From positions 1 to 42,426 of the forward strand of contig PXBG01000055.1 of the NCBI GenBank assembly GCA_003566995.1: a stretch of 42,426 nucleotides of DNA, read 5' to 3'. This document shows positions 1 through 9,486 of this stretch, in pieces. How positions within the stretch are numbered: position 1 is the first letter of the stretch; the number at the start of each line of letters is the position of its first letter. The position numbers and the translations under genes are program-made. The notes beneath the pieces are model-generated. The model did not search any database. It was not told where the DNA came from and saw nothing but the letters and a program-made list of their open reading frames with translations. Source of the DNA: Syntrophobacteraceae bacterium (GTDB taxonomy: Bacteria > Desulfobacterota > Syntrophobacteria > Syntrophobacterales > Syntrophobacteraceae).

Positions 1-1
1 A

Positions 2-1279
2 GCCGCAGCCCGCCTCGAGGAATCCGTTGAGGACGCCTTGAAGCAACTGACATGGGAAAAGGATGCCCGGGAATCCATGCCCCGCAAGGCCACCACGCTC
101 CATCGGCTTCTGGGCAGCCAGCTTCGCTCTCCCTATTTCCGCCATCATGGAGGCAATGTACTTCCCCTGGACCTGGTGGTGATTGACGAAGCCTCCATGG
201 TGGACATGCCCCTCATGTCCAAACTGGTCCAGGCACTCCCTTCCGGTGCGAGGATCATCCTTCTGGGGGACAAGGACCAGCTGGCCTCCGTGGAGGCGGG
301 GGCCGTCCTTGGGGATCTTTGCGATTCGGGGGAAGTCTTGAGTCACTCATGGAGCTTCATGAGGGAAATGGAAGATTTTTGCGGTGCCGTGTTCGCCCGG
401 AAGAGTGAACCCCGGCCGGAAGGAAAGATGGATGGGAAAGGGAGAAGAAAGCCCAAGGACGGGATCATTCAACTGAAAAGAAGCTATCGGTTTCATCCGG
501 AAAGGGGAATCGCACGGCTGAGCCAGGCCGTTCGCGACCGCCAGGGAAAGGGGGCCATGGCCATCCTTCATGCGGCGGATCACGGGGATGTGAAGTGGTT
601 CGATCCCCTCGGGGGCCCATTGGGTTTCGAAGCCCACTTGAAAAACATGGTCGAAGATGGCTATGGTCAATATTTCAAGGAAGTCCGGAAGCTGTTGCGC
701 GGAACCCCTTCCAAGGGGAAGGATGCGCTGGGGCCTCTCTTTCAGTCCATGGGAAGGTTTCGCATTCTGTGCGCGCTCCGCGAGGGGCCATGGGGGATAA
801 AGAGTCTCAACGAACGTGTGGAGGGGTTGCTTCGGGGATGGGGCTGGGTGGACGCCTCCCGTGACTGGTATGCGGGAAAGCCTGTCATCATCCGCCGGAA
901 TGACTACCAGTTGGAGCTTTTCAACGGAGACATGGGCATTTGCCTTCCTGATGTTTGGGCAGACAATGAACTGCGCGTTTTTTTCCCCTCCAGCAACGGG
1001 CGTTACAGAGCTCACCACCTCCTGAGACTTCCCGAGCATGAAACCGTTTATGCCATGACGGTTCACATGAGTCAGGGGTCAGAGTTTGACCATGTTTTTC
1101 TGATCCTTCCCGACAGGGATGCACCGGTTCTCACTCGAGAACTCATCTACACGGGCATCACCCGCGCACGTGAGACGGTCATGATCTGTGCGAAGGAGGA
1201 AGTTTTTCTGAGGTCTGTTTCCCGTGAAACCCGGCGTCTTTCGGGCCTGGCCGATGCCTTGTGGAAAGAGCACTCCTGA
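2..1279 (+). CDS. recD: RecD-like exodeoxyribonuclease V alpha subunit, C-terminal part (5' partial)
   Basis: The reading frame is open from base 2 and enters the window inside the gene, leaving about 425 residues. It is a superfamily 1 helicase of the RecD type, the 5'-3' motor of the RecBCD nuclease that processes double-strand breaks. Visible motifs are the Walker B stretch VVIDEASMVD, the following LLGDKDQLASVEAGAVLGDL (helicase motif III region), and near the C-terminus the UvrD-like segment with TVHMSQGSEFDHV and YTGITRARETV (motifs V and VI). The Walker A region lies upstream of the window. RecB and RecC would be expected upstream and cannot be seen. Family assignment is secure; the distinction between RecD and stand-alone RecD2 is less so. 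Confidence 0.9.
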   Translation, partial: AAARLEESVEDALKQLTWEKDARESMPRKATTLHRLLGSQLRSPYFRHHGGNVLPLDLVVIDEASMVDMPLMSKLVQALPSGARIILLGDKDQLASVEAGAVLGDLCDSGEVLSHSWSFMREMEDFCGAVFARKSEPRPEGKMDGKGRRKPKDGIIQLKRSYRFHPERGIARLSQAVRDRQGKGAMAILHAADHGDVKWFDPLGGPLGFEAHLKNMVEDGYGQYFKEVRKLLRGTPSKGKDALGPLFQSMGRFRILCALREGPWGIKSLNERVEGLLRGWGWVDASRDWYAGKPVIIRRNDYQLELFNGDMGICLPDVWADNELRVFFPSSNGRYRAHHLLRLPEHETVYAMTVHMSQGSEFDHVFLILPDRDAPVLTRELIYTGITRARETVMICAKEEVFLRSVSRETRRLSGLADALWKEHS

Positions 1280-1558
1280 GGGAATGTTTTTCCGATGATT
1301 TTCCTTCCTGATTTTGCGCGGGGAAGACATGAAGCTTATGTTTGGTGTATGAATGGGATGGATGCAAACGGATCAATCTCTGCCGTGGAAGAATTTTCAA
1401 GGCATGAGGGAACACATGGTGAAGGGTGATGGCCCCCTGTGAGGAGCCTGCCTGCAGGTTGCTGGCCCATGGGATGAAAATGCTGACAAGTCGGGATCAC
1501 GGACACAAGTTTGGGGTCATCTTCTCATGATCCGCTGGCAGGGAGAAAGGAGAAAACC

Positions 1559-2014
1559 ATGTCTGCGAGGGCACAGCGCGCGTCACGTGCAAATGAACTT
1601 TATCTGAGGGCCTGTGAGGAAGTTGGAGTGAATTATGCTGCCTGGCACAATTTCGAAGGCTGGAAGGAGTATGTGGAGGGGTCCATTGGAGAGAGTCAGC
1701 TGGGGGAGAGGGCTCGGGAAGAAATGTCCGATATGCTCAAATCTTTTGGTAAATATGTGGTGATCGATTCCCAGTCTGAAAACAAAGGCTCGGAAGAAGA
1801 GGAAGACAGACGACAACGGGCTCGCAAGGCCAACGAAATTTACCGAAAAGTCTGTAGGGATGTGGGTGTGGGACTGTTTTTCTTTGAAGATTTTTCCAGC
1901 TGGAGCGACTTTGTGGAAGGGAAAATGGACGAAGATGAATTTTACCAAAAGGCAAGGGTCGAACTGGAAAGCATCTTGTCGGAAGTGGCACAAGGCAGGC
2001 CCGAGGACAACTGA
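1559..2014 (+). CDS. Small protein made of two tandem copies of an unrecognised ~58-residue domain
   Basis: The ATG at 1559 is chosen because AAGGAG precedes it at ordinary spacing; the frame is open further upstream without a better site. The 151-residue product holds an internal duplication: residues about 8-65 and 88-144 align with an offset of 80. Shared positions include RANELY/KANEIY, C19/C99, VGV, the W35/W115 aromatic patch, F/YVEG and a closing helix. An acidic linker (SEEEED) joins the copies. There is no signal peptide or membrane segment, so it is probably cytosolic and helical. It starts 29 nt ahead of cmoA on the same strand and may be co-transcribed with cmoAB. I do not recognise the domain; no function is assigned. 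Confidence 0.75.
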   Translation: MSARAQRASRANELYLRACEEVGVNYAAWHNFEGWKEYVEGSIGESQLGERAREEMSDMLKSFGKYVVIDSQSENKGSEEEEDRRQRARKANEIYRKVCRDVGVGLFFFEDFSSWSDFVEGKMDEDEFYQKARVELESILSEVAQGRPEDN

Positions 2015-2043
2015 CCGCAAGCCCAAAGCATCATAGACAGATC

Positions 2044-2823
2044 ATGAAAACCATGTTGAAGTCATTCGGGCAAAATCTTCCCTGCCCCGCGTGTGGAAGA
2101 GTTCATGACCTCTTGTATGCAAAACCCCTCACACCCCTTGAGGGGTTTCAGTTTGACGAAGCGGTGGCGCAGGTCTTTCCTGACATGATCCAGCGGTCCG
2201 TTCCGGGATACACCACCATCCTTCACATGATCGGTGTTTTCACCCGCCGATTTGCGCAGGCGGAAAGCCGCTGCTATGACCTGGGGTGTTCCCTGGGGGC
2301 TGTGACCCTCTCCATGCGCGAAAACATCGAGCATGGCGGATGCCGCATCGTTGCCGTGGACAATTCCATGGCCATGGTGGAGCGTTGCCGCGTGATGCTG
2401 GAAAGGAATGACAGGGGGGTTCCCGTGGACCTGGTGTGTTCGGACATTGAAGATGTGGCCATTGTGGACGCGTCCATTGTGGTCCTCAACTTCACCCTTC
2501 AATTCATTCCCCTGTGTGCCCGCTCGATGCTCTTGTCCAGAATCTACGAGGGGCTCCGTCCCGGAGGCGTTCTGGTGCTTTCGGAGAAGATCCGCTTCCA
2601 TGATTCCGCCCGGCTGTCTTTTCAGTCGGAGATGCACCATGCTTTCAAAAAATCCATGGGCTACAGCGAACTGGAAATCAGTCAGAAACGTGCCGCCCTG
2701 GAGAAGGTTCTGCTGCCCGAGTCCCTGGAAGAACATGGGGAACGCCTTTTGATGGCTGGTTTCAGGGATCATCATGTATGGTTTCAGTGCTTTAATTTTG
2801 TTTCCCTCATGGCCCGCAAATGA
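2044..2823 (+). CDS. cmoA: Carboxy-S-adenosyl-L-methionine synthase CmoA
   Basis: A 259-residue class I methyltransferase-fold enzyme. CmoA converts SAM and prephenate to carboxy-SAM, the donor for the cmo5U34 wobble modification of tRNA. Family hallmarks are the early FDEAVAQVFPDMIQRSVPGY segment and the SAM-binding loop YDLGCSLGAVTLSM, followed by the VAVDNSMAM acidic strand. Length is close to the E. coli protein (about 247). The start at 2044 has no strong ribosome site; an in-frame ATG at 2053 is an alternative. The stop overlaps the cmoB start (ATGA, 2820-2823), indicating translational coupling with the next enzyme in the pathway. Confidence 0.95.
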   Translation: MKTMLKSFGQNLPCPACGRVHDLLYAKPLTPLEGFQFDEAVAQVFPDMIQRSVPGYTTILHMIGVFTRRFAQAESRCYDLGCSLGAVTLSMRENIEHGGCRIVAVDNSMAMVERCRVMLERNDRGVPVDLVCSDIEDVAIVDASIVVLNFTLQFIPLCARSMLLSRIYEGLRPGGVLVLSEKIRFHDSARLSFQSEMHHAFKKSMGYSELEISQKRAALEKVLLPESLEEHGERLLMAGFRDHHVWFQCFNFVSLMARK

Positions 2824-3794
2824 TCGACTTTGACGTCATGCACAAGACTTTTTCCGGCGGCCCATTGGAAAGTTGGCTTCCCGAGCTGAAAGGCAAGCTG
2901 GGCGCTGCCTTTCGCGAGGCACGTGACGGCCGTCTGCCCCTCTGGCAAAATGTCCTGAAAAACCTTCCCCCCCTGACCCCTTCTCAGGTGAACCTCAACA
3001 GGGATGCGGTTTGCGTGGGTCATGCGCAGGACTGCGATGGTGAGACACGTGAACGGTTCGGGGAGCTTCTGCGCCATCTGTGTCCCTGGCGCAAAGGACC
3101 CTTTGACGTCTTCGGCATACGCATCGACACTGAATGGCGTTCTCATTGGAAATGGTCACGCTTGAGCTCTCATGTGGAGCCCCTGGCAGGCCGCCGTATT
3201 CTGGATGTGGGATGCGGCAACGGCTATCACTGCTGGCGCATGGCGGGGGCAGGAGCGGAGCTGGTTGTGGGAGTGGATCCCTATCTCCTTTATGTCATGC
3301 AGTTTCTGGCTTTGAAACGTTACGTGAAAGGGCCCGATGTTTTTGTGCTTCCCTTGGGAGTGGAAGACATTCCTCCGGGCCTGAGGGCTTTCGACACGGT
3401 TTTTTCCATGGGGGTTCTCTATCACCGCCGCTCACCCATGGATCACCTGCTGGACCTTCGATCGTGCCTGCGTTCCGGAGGTGAACTGGTTTTGGAGACT
3501 TTGGTGGTGGACGGTCCCGAGGGCCAGGTGCTGGTGCCCAGGGGGCGCTACGCCAAAATGCGGAATGTGTGGTTCATTCCCTCCCCTCTCACTCTGCACG
3601 CCTGGTTGACCCGCTGTGGCTACAAAGATGTCCGGCTGGTGGATGTGACCAAAACCACGACGGAAGAACAGCGTTCCACTCCATGGATGACGTTCGAATC
3701 ACTTCCTCAGTATCTGAATCCCCGCAATGCTTCTCTCACGGTGGAAGGATATCCCGCCCCTCAAAGGGCCATTTTTCTTGCCCGAAGCCCTTGA
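2820..3794 (+). CDS. cmoB: tRNA U34 carboxymethyltransferase CmoB
   Basis: A 324-residue SAM-fold enzyme, matching the usual CmoB length (about 323). It transfers the carboxymethyl group from carboxy-SAM to 5-hydroxyuridine 34 of tRNAs that read four-codon boxes. Visible family features are the N-terminal helical part with LPLWQNVLKNLPPL, the pre-domain GIRIDTEWRSHWKW, the binding loop ILDVGCGNGYHCWRM, and later FSMGVLYHRRSP and the C-terminal FESLPQYLNP. It begins inside the cmoA stop codon, so the two are coupled. CmoM, which can add a further methyl group, is not seen here. tRNA-Pro(UGG), a typical substrate, lies at 25105-25182. Confidence 0.95.
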   Translation: MIDFDVMHKTFSGGPLESWLPELKGKLGAAFREARDGRLPLWQNVLKNLPPLTPSQVNLNRDAVCVGHAQDCDGETRERFGELLRHLCPWRKGPFDVFGIRIDTEWRSHWKWSRLSSHVEPLAGRRILDVGCGNGYHCWRMAGAGAELVVGVDPYLLYVMQFLALKRYVKGPDVFVLPLGVEDIPPGLRAFDTVFSMGVLYHRRSPMDHLLDLRSCLRSGGELVLETLVVDGPEGQVLVPRGRYAKMRNVWFIPSPLTLHAWLTRCGYKDVRLVDVTKTTTEEQRSTPWMTFESLPQYLNPRNASLTVEGYPAPQRAIFLARSP

Positions 3795-3902
3795 ATTTTT
3801 GATGGGTCACAAGGGAAGCTTCTTCAAAGAAATCTTTCAAGGATTGCTTTCTCATCCCACTGGCTGCACGGCCAAGGGTGAAAACCTAGCCAGAGGAAAC
3901 AA

Positions 3903-5780
3903 ATGGATAACGTGGAAAGGCAAACCTCGGACATTCACCTCTTTTCGGCACCCTGGCCCCTGTTCAACAGGCCCTCCATCCAGCTGGGAACACTCAAGTC
4001 CTACCTTGAATGGAAGAGCCCTCAAACCAAAGTGGAAGCCCATCATTTTTACCTGAACCTCGCAGAGGCCCTTGGGTATTCTGTCTATCAGGCCATCAGC
4101 GAAAAGACCTGGCCTGCGGAAGCGGTCTATGGGGCGCTCCTTTTCCCCGGCATGGGGGAAAAGGCCGGTGCGCTTTTCAGGAGGGAGTGCAAAAGAAGCC
4201 CTGCTTTGAAAGGGCTCGATTTCTTCGAGCTCACTCAAAAGGTCAAAAGCATCACGGACCATTACCTGGACAACCTTCCTTTGAAAGGGGCTCTTCTGGC
4301 CGGTTTTTCCATCTGCCTGTGCCAGATGACTTCTTCCCTCTATTGCATTCGGCGGCTGAAGACGAGGTTCCCGGCTCTTCCCGTCGTGGTGGGAGGATCC
4401 AGTTTTGCCGGTCCATCGGCCCGCGACCTCCTGGAAGTGTTTCCTGAAGTAGATTTCGTGGTCCTGGGCGAAGGGGAACTGCCACTGAGTGCACTGGCTG
4501 AAAGCCTCTCCCAGGGGGGCGGGCATGCATGCATGAAAGGCTTGGAAGGTGTGGCGAGCAGGAATCAGGAGCGTTTCCAGGGAAGTCCGCCCCCTTTTCA
4601 CCAGCTGGAGGACTTGGCAAACCTGCCCATGCCAGATTATTCGGAGTACTTTCAAGTTCTTCAGGGTTTTGAGCCTCAAAAGCGTTTTTTCCCCACTCTC
4701 CTCCTGGAAGCTTCGAGGGGGTGCTGGTGGAGGAAGCGTCAGAGTTCGGGGGATTTCAAGGGGTGTGCCTTCTGCAATCTCAATCTGCAGTGGGAGGGCT
4801 ACCGCACCAAGGGACCTGAACAGGTGGTGCGTGAAGTGGATGAGACCACTTCCCGCCACCAGGTCCTCTCCCTGGCCTTTGCCGACAACGTTTTGCCCTG
4901 GGGGGAAAAGGGTGAACTGTTTCAAAGGCTTCAAGATTGCGGCAAGGATTTGCGCCTCTTTGGAGAAGTGCGGGCCCGTACAAACCGCCCGGCACTGCAG
5001 GCCATGAGGGGTGCGGGCCTGGAGGAAGTGCAGGTGGGCATCGAAGCCCTCAGCACGAGTCTTCTGAAGAAGATGAACAAGGGCACCACCGTTCTGGACA
5101 ACCTTCAGATCATGCGTGATTGCGAGGAATTGGGAATCGTCAATGTCTCCAATCTTCTTCTGCGCTTTCCCACCAGTGATGAGAGGGATGTGGACGAAAC
5201 GCTGCGGACTCTGGAATTCGTCATGCCCTTTCGACCTCTGCGAAAGGTCTTTTTCTGGCTGGGTCTCGGCAGTCCCATTCATGGGGACCTCGAGTCCTTC
5301 GGGATCAAAAGCGTGTTCAATCATCCTCACTACAGGCAGATCCTGCCTTCCGGGGTGGTGGATGGCATGCGGCTGATGGTGCAGGACCACCGTGGAGACC
5401 ATGCGGTTCAGAAAAAACTCTGGCGTCCCGTGGAACAGGCCCTGCGCTTTTGGCAGAAAAGCTACGAGCGATTACAGGACAAAGACATCGGCCGTCCCAT
5501 TTTGAGCTACCGCGATGGCAGGGATTTTTTGATCATCACGCAAAGGCGCTGGAAAGAAGAGCCCGAGGTGCATCGTTTGCGGGGAAGTTCCCGGGCCATT
5601 TACCTTCACTGCACCACCCACCGTGCGCTGAAAGATATTCTCAAACGGTTTCCCCGTCTTCGGGAGGAATCGGTGAGCTCCTTCCTGGGAATGCTGGTGG
5701 ACAAGAGGCTCATGTATGGGGAGAAAGACCGGTACCTGAGCCTGGCCGTGAGGGTGCCCAACAGTTCCTGCTCCCGCTGA
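3903..5780 (+). CDS. Cobalamin-binding radical SAM protein, RiPP-maturation C-methyltransferase-like
   Basis: A 625-residue protein with a B12-binding-like N-terminal half (PVVVGGSSFAGP near residue 165, then VDFVVLGEGELPL) and a radical SAM half. It most resembles the radical SAM family associated with ribosomal peptide maturation: an N-terminal segment with RPSIQLG and a SRGCWW motif. The cluster-binding cysteines appear to be C274, C288 and C291, i.e. C-x13-C-x2-C, while radical SAM enzymes normally have CxxxCxxC and, as I recall, this family has a shorter spacing than seen here. A GAGG site precedes the ATG. The gene lies 108 nt after cmoB on the same strand. No precursor peptide, leader protease or exporter is visible, so the peptide-modifying role is only family inference. 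Confidence 0.75.
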   Translation: MDNVERQTSDIHLFSAPWPLFNRPSIQLGTLKSYLEWKSPQTKVEAHHFYLNLAEALGYSVYQAISEKTWPAEAVYGALLFPGMGEKAGALFRRECKRSPALKGLDFFELTQKVKSITDHYLDNLPLKGALLAGFSICLCQMTSSLYCIRRLKTRFPALPVVVGGSSFAGPSARDLLEVFPEVDFVVLGEGELPLSALAESLSQGGGHACMKGLEGVASRNQERFQGSPPPFHQLEDLANLPMPDYSEYFQVLQGFEPQKRFFPTLLLEASRGCWWRKRQSSGDFKGCAFCNLNLQWEGYRTKGPEQVVREVDETTSRHQVLSLAFADNVLPWGEKGELFQRLQDCGKDLRLFGEVRARTNRPALQAMRGAGLEEVQVGIEALSTSLLKKMNKGTTVLDNLQIMRDCEELGIVNVSNLLLRFPTSDERDVDETLRTLEFVMPFRPLRKVFFWLGLGSPIHGDLESFGIKSVFNHPHYRQILPSGVVDGMRLMVQDHRGDHAVQKKLWRPVEQALRFWQKSYERLQDKDIGRPILSYRDGRDFLIITQRRWKEEPEVHRLRGSSRAIYLHCTTHRALKDILKRFPRLREESVSSFLGMLVDKRLMYGEKDRYLSLAVRVPNSSCSR

Positions 5781-5893
5781 AAGGAAGGATGCTGAAGAAA
5801 AAAGGGGCCATCCCTTCAGGCCATGAACTCCGGAGAAGTATGGGCATGGTCCCGTTTCCCCACTGCCCTGATGACGTTGGCGGATGAATGCCT

Positions 5894-6670
5894 TCAGGGG
5901 GAATAATGCCTCATGGCTTCGGGGATGAGCGATCGAATTGCCCTCAACCTCTCTTCATCGGCCGGATGGGTGGAAAGAAAGGGCGGAGGGGCAGGTCCGT
6001 CCTTGGCTCTCATCATTCTCGACCAGAAGTCGATGGCTTCGGAGGGGTTGTAGCCCGCTTTGGCCATGAGAATCAGGCCGATTCGATCTGCTTCCAGCTC
6101 CTGGGACCGGCTGTGGGGGAGAATGACGCCCACATTGGTGGCCAGGCCGTAAGCAGTTTCAAAAGCCTGGCGTCCTGCCGGAGTCTGAATGTTGAAGGCT
6201 CCCGCAAGAGCTGCACCTCCCACCTGGGCCACCAATACCCGGCTCATGCGTTCAGCCCCGTGGCGGGCAATGACGTGAGCCACCTCGTGAGCGATGACGG
6301 TGGCCAGTTGCGCGTCAGAACTGGCAAAATCCACCATGCCCGTGTTGACGAAGACCTTGCCTCCCGGAAGAGCGAAAGCGTTCAGGCTCTCGTCTTCAAT
6401 GGTGGTGAAGGACCAAGGATAGTCGTGCTGATTGGCGGCCATGGCGATGCGTTGACCCACCCGCTGCACTTGATTGGTGTAGCGGGGGTCGGTGCTCACC
6501 CGGGATTCCTGGCGCACCTGTTGTGCGGCCTGCTGTCCCAGGGAGAGTTCCTGCTGGGGATTCATGAGTACAAACTGGGTCCGGCCCGTGTACGGGACCG
6601 TGGCGCAGGCGGATAAACCAAGAACAAGGGCTAAAACGAGGCATATCTTCGCGAGTGCCTTCCCTTTCAT
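5894..6670 (-). CDS. M48-family metalloprotease lipoprotein
   Basis: The start at 6670 is favoured because AAGGAG lies 8 nt upstream; a longer frame to 6709 lacks such a site. The 258-residue protein opens with a lipoprotein signal: Lys-rich start, hydrophobic core LVLALVLGL and lipobox LSAC. The zinc protease motif HEVAH sits in VIAHEVAHVIARHGAERMS, and the downstream LEADRIGLILMAKAGY supplies the third zinc ligand, as in LoiP/BepA-type periplasmic M48 proteases. The expected role is outer-membrane or periplasmic protein quality control. It is the last gene of a minus-strand run after the glycogen synthase-like gene and a small conserved gene. It converges on the radical SAM gene. Confidence 0.9.
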   Translation of the reverse strand: MKGKALAKICLVLALVLGLSACATVPYTGRTQFVLMNPQQELSLGQQAAQQVRQESRVSTDPRYTNQVQRVGQRIAMAANQHDYPWSFTTIEDESLNAFALPGGKVFVNTGMVDFASSDAQLATVIAHEVAHVIARHGAERMSRVLVAQVGGAALAGAFNIQTPAGRQAFETAYGLATNVGVILPHSRSQELEADRIGLILMAKAGYNPSEAIDFWSRMMRAKDGPAPPPFLSTHPADEERLRAIRSLIPEAMRHYSP

Positions 6671-6749
6671 GTCCAGCTCCTTATGTGAGGTTCCTTCCAA
6701 GTGCATCAAACCCTGCGGCCCTTGAGCATTTCCTCAGTGAAAAGGTCCA

Positions 6750-7274
6750 TCATGTCCGTTCCGCCCGTTGCAATGTGAAGCGCCACTTGCAGAAATGGTC
6801 TTCGGGGTGCGGATCGGGAGGTGCATAGAGGCACTCCACCTGAATGGCCGGGTCGATTTCTTTTGCAAATTGTGAAAACTCGTCGTGGTGCATGGCTTTG
6901 CAGGAATATTCGCCCAGACCTTGTTTGATCCGTGCCTCCTGTGGAGGGCAATGTGGAACCGTGAGCATGACTTCATTCTCCCTTTCTTCTATTTCATACC
7001 CCACGATGGCTGTCCAGGGAAAGAGCCTCAGGGCTTTTACGAAGCCGTTCAAACCCTTTTGCTCCAATTGAAAGCGTTTTTTCAGGTCTCTAGCTGCCAG
7101 GTTGGCGGCTTTTCCCCAGACCTGCTGGTTGAGATCTTCTGCCGTGGTGAGTCCATATTTTTCTTCTGTCTTGAGAAACCAGAAGGCATCCACCACACGG
7201 TAATGCCACAGCAGAAATTCTATGTAACGGCGAAGTTCCGGGGCGTCCATTTGCTCGAATATTTTGAGATCCAT
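6750..7274 (-). CDS. Conserved protein of unknown function (DUF6125-like)
   Basis: The likely start is the ATG at 7274 ([10 protein letters not shown]), with GGAG a little far upstream; the frame continues to 7352 without a better start. The 174-residue soluble protein has a helical front ([21 protein letters not shown]) and a Cys-containing rear: [39 protein letters not shown]. The conserved His and Cys residues hint at a bound metal or cofactor. It resembles a family I recall as DUF6125, found in anaerobes; the name is from memory and should be searched. It lies 70 nt after the glycogen synthase-like gene and 79 nt before the M48 gene, so the three may form an operon. Confidence 0.75.
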   Translation of the reverse strand: MDLKIFEQMDAPELRRYIEFLLWHYRVVDAFWFLKTEEKYGLTTAEDLNQQVWGKAANLAARDLKKRFQLEQKGLNGFVKALRLFPWTAIVGYEIEERENEVMLTVPHCPPQEARIKQGLGEYSCKAMHHDEFSQFAKEIDPAIQVECLYAPPDPHPEDHFCKWRFTLQRAERT

Positions 7275-7344
7275 TTTTCTTCGACTCCATTTTTTGAGCT
7301 GGAACCACTTCCCCTTCAATGGAAGGGCACCGGTTTTTCCTCCT

Positions 7345-9306
7345 TCACCCATTGATGGTGGTCAATCCAGTGGTTTCTGCGCGTTCGTGCCTGCGCTTTT
7401 TGGCCGCCGTATCATTTGAGGACCGCTCGGGAGTTGCTTCCAGAGCCTCTTTTTCTTCCGGGGCGGGCGTTTTTGCGTCCAGTGCTTTTCTGAGATCCAG
7501 ATCCAGGGCGTCCCCATACTCCCTGGTGCCGGGAATGAAATATTCTTTGAAAAGCGACAGGTTGTTTTCAAGGGAACGGATGTATTCTGCCACCATCTCC
7601 CGTCTTTTTTGGTGCCACCCTTTGACCAGAAAGCCGTACTGGTACATTTTGATGTATTGACGGGCCGAACTCTCCCAGCCCGCATCGATGGCCATGGCTT
7701 CACGCATGAGGGCCTGGTGCCAGGCGGGACGGTGGCGGTAGGTGTCGATGGCGGCTTTGATCTGTCCGAAAAAGGCGATGGCTTCGCCCGTGGGGTCGGA
7801 GATGTCCAGCCATTCATAGAGGTAGGCGCAGTGGGCCGTTTTGGTGAGTCCTCCCGTTGCCCTTCCGATGACCACGTTGCCCACCAGGCAGGACTCGTAA
7901 TCCACCAGGCCGCAGGGTTCGAAGCGGGAAGGGATGAGGGAAAAGTCTCCACCCGCCAGTATGAGCCTGGAAAGGGGCTGATTGAAGGTGTTGCAGAAGT
8001 GGACCTGATGGGGATAGAGCGTGGCCAACCGCCTGAATTCCCCTTCGACTGCCTGCCCCGCTGCATCTCCCGGTGTTGCCGAAGCGAGAAGGACGAACCT
8101 GGCCTGACCATCGTAGGCGAGCGTTCTCTCGATGATGGCGGCCACCAGGCCCAGGTTCTTCTGCTCCACCAGTCGTCCCACAGCGGTGAACAATATGGGA
8201 TCGCCCGCCGGTTCTGAATGGAATGCTTCCAGGTGCAGCAGGCGCTTCAACTCCCCCTTCACTTCAAGTGTTTCCATGTCAAAACTGTGGTCTTTGGCGA
8301 GCATTTCCTGCTGCGTGATGGGGTTGGTGAAAATGGGATTTTCGGGGCCTCTTTGAGCCTGGAGCTTTCGGAGCACCTCCCCTTTGAGTTCCGGAAGGTT
8401 TTCCGGCCGGTTCCTGTCGCTCATGCCATTGGTGATGCCTGCAACGGGAAGCTTTTCGAAAAGGTCCAGGTGGCGGTTTGGAACAAAAACCTCCCTTGGA
8501 GGACTGCCTTTCTGGGCATGGGCTTTTGCCAGGACCTGGGCGTGACTCTGGCGCAACTCGGCGGCATACCCCCATGTGCCTTCAATGTCCCCGCTCACCG
8601 TGGTGATCTTGCCGCCCGTTTCGTACACTTTGAGCATGCAGGCTTTCATGAGGTTGAGGTTGTCGAAAAAATCGAAATACTTGTGGAAAAGCTTTTCACC
8701 GGGAAGATGGATGCGCTCCAGGGTGGCGTACCCTCCATCCTGAAGAGGGGTGATGCCCTGATACGTGGCATTGTGGATGGTGAAATGGACGGGGAGGTCC
8801 TGCAGGACCTCGTCTCCCAGGTAGAAAGGTATCAGACCCACGTGATAGTCGTGCAGATGAACGGAATCGAAAGCATTCGCCCCAATGTATGCTGCCATGG
8901 CCTGACAGGTGGAGGCATAGAGGCGCAGGCCCATTTGGGGGTCCGAGGGGTAGATGCTCGCTGCATTGGTCCAGTTCAGCTGCCACTCGTCCCAGAAATA
9001 GACGACCTTCTGTCCATCGGGAAACACATGTTCATAGGCTTCAAAATGCAGAGTCGTGTCCATTATGGTGGCGGGCAGCTGAAGATCGAGCTTTTTCAGT
9101 TTGCTCTTGTCGTAATGGCCAAAGCATGGAGTGAGCACCTCTATTTCCAGTTCCATTCCCATTTTTTCGGCGGCTTTGACCAGTTCCGAAGGCAACTCCT
9201 CTATGATCACTCCCAGGCCGCCCACTTTCGTTCCAAGCCCTGTTTCGACTCTGCCCGGTTCCCAGGCTGCCATGGCCACTTTCAAGCGCTTCTTTGGCTG
9301 CGTCAT
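7345..9306 (-). CDS. GT5-family glycogen/starch synthase-like glycosyltransferase
   Basis: A 653-residue protein. The N-terminal segment [17 protein letters not shown] contains the K-x-G-G-L donor-binding motif of GT5 synthases, and the C-terminal half has the retaining-transferase E-x7-E motif in [11 protein letters not shown], followed by ATGGLTKT. The middle carries [14 protein letters not shown] and [10 protein letters not shown]. The expected role is elongation of alpha-1,4-glucan from a nucleotide-glucose donor. It is about 170 residues longer than bacterial GlgA, with an extended middle and a charged tail rich in Glu, Lys and Pro (about residues 610-653). The start has GAGAGG just upstream. 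It is divergently arranged with the RluA-family gene. Donor (ADP- or UDP-glucose) cannot be told from sequence alone. Confidence 0.88.
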   Translation of the reverse strand: MTQPKKRLKVAMAAWEPGRVETGLGTKVGGLGVIIEELPSELVKAAEKMGMELEIEVLTPCFGHYDKSKLKKLDLQLPATIMDTTLHFEAYEHVFPDGQKVVYFWDEWQLNWTNAASIYPSDPQMGLRLYASTCQAMAAYIGANAFDSVHLHDYHVGLIPFYLGDEVLQDLPVHFTIHNATYQGITPLQDGGYATLERIHLPGEKLFHKYFDFFDNLNLMKACMLKVYETGGKITTVSGDIEGTWGYAAELRQSHAQVLAKAHAQKGSPPREVFVPNRHLDLFEKLPVAGITNGMSDRNRPENLPELKGEVLRKLQAQRGPENPIFTNPITQQEMLAKDHSFDMETLEVKGELKRLLHLEAFHSEPAGDPILFTAVGRLVEQKNLGLVAAIIERTLAYDGQARFVLLASATPGDAAGQAVEGEFRRLATLYPHQVHFCNTFNQPLSRLILAGGDFSLIPSRFEPCGLVDYESCLVGNVVIGRATGGLTKTAHCAYLYEWLDISDPTGEAIAFFGQIKAAIDTYRHRPAWHQALMREAMAIDAGWESSARQYIKMYQYGFLVKGWHQKRREMVAEYIRSLENNLSLFKEYFIPGTREYGDALDLDLRKALDAKTPAPEEKEALEATPERSSNDTAAKKRRHERAETTGLTTING

Positions 9307-9486
9307 GTTTCCTCTCTCGGTTCAAAGATAAAAGAGTGTTCGATGCCGAGGACCTTTTGGCCCTTTGGGGCAAAATTTTTCATTGAGGACATGTTCTGCA
9401 CATGAGACATTCATGCGCGGTGCTGCAAGTGCATGAACCAACCCTCAGTATAGCAAAGTAGAAGGAATGGGGTCAGGGAAAAAGGC

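Noticed and set aside
3852-5402. Long minus-strand open frame opposite the radical SAM gene
   Set aside because: It is the antisense shadow of a gene with clear family motifs; its product has no domain likeness.
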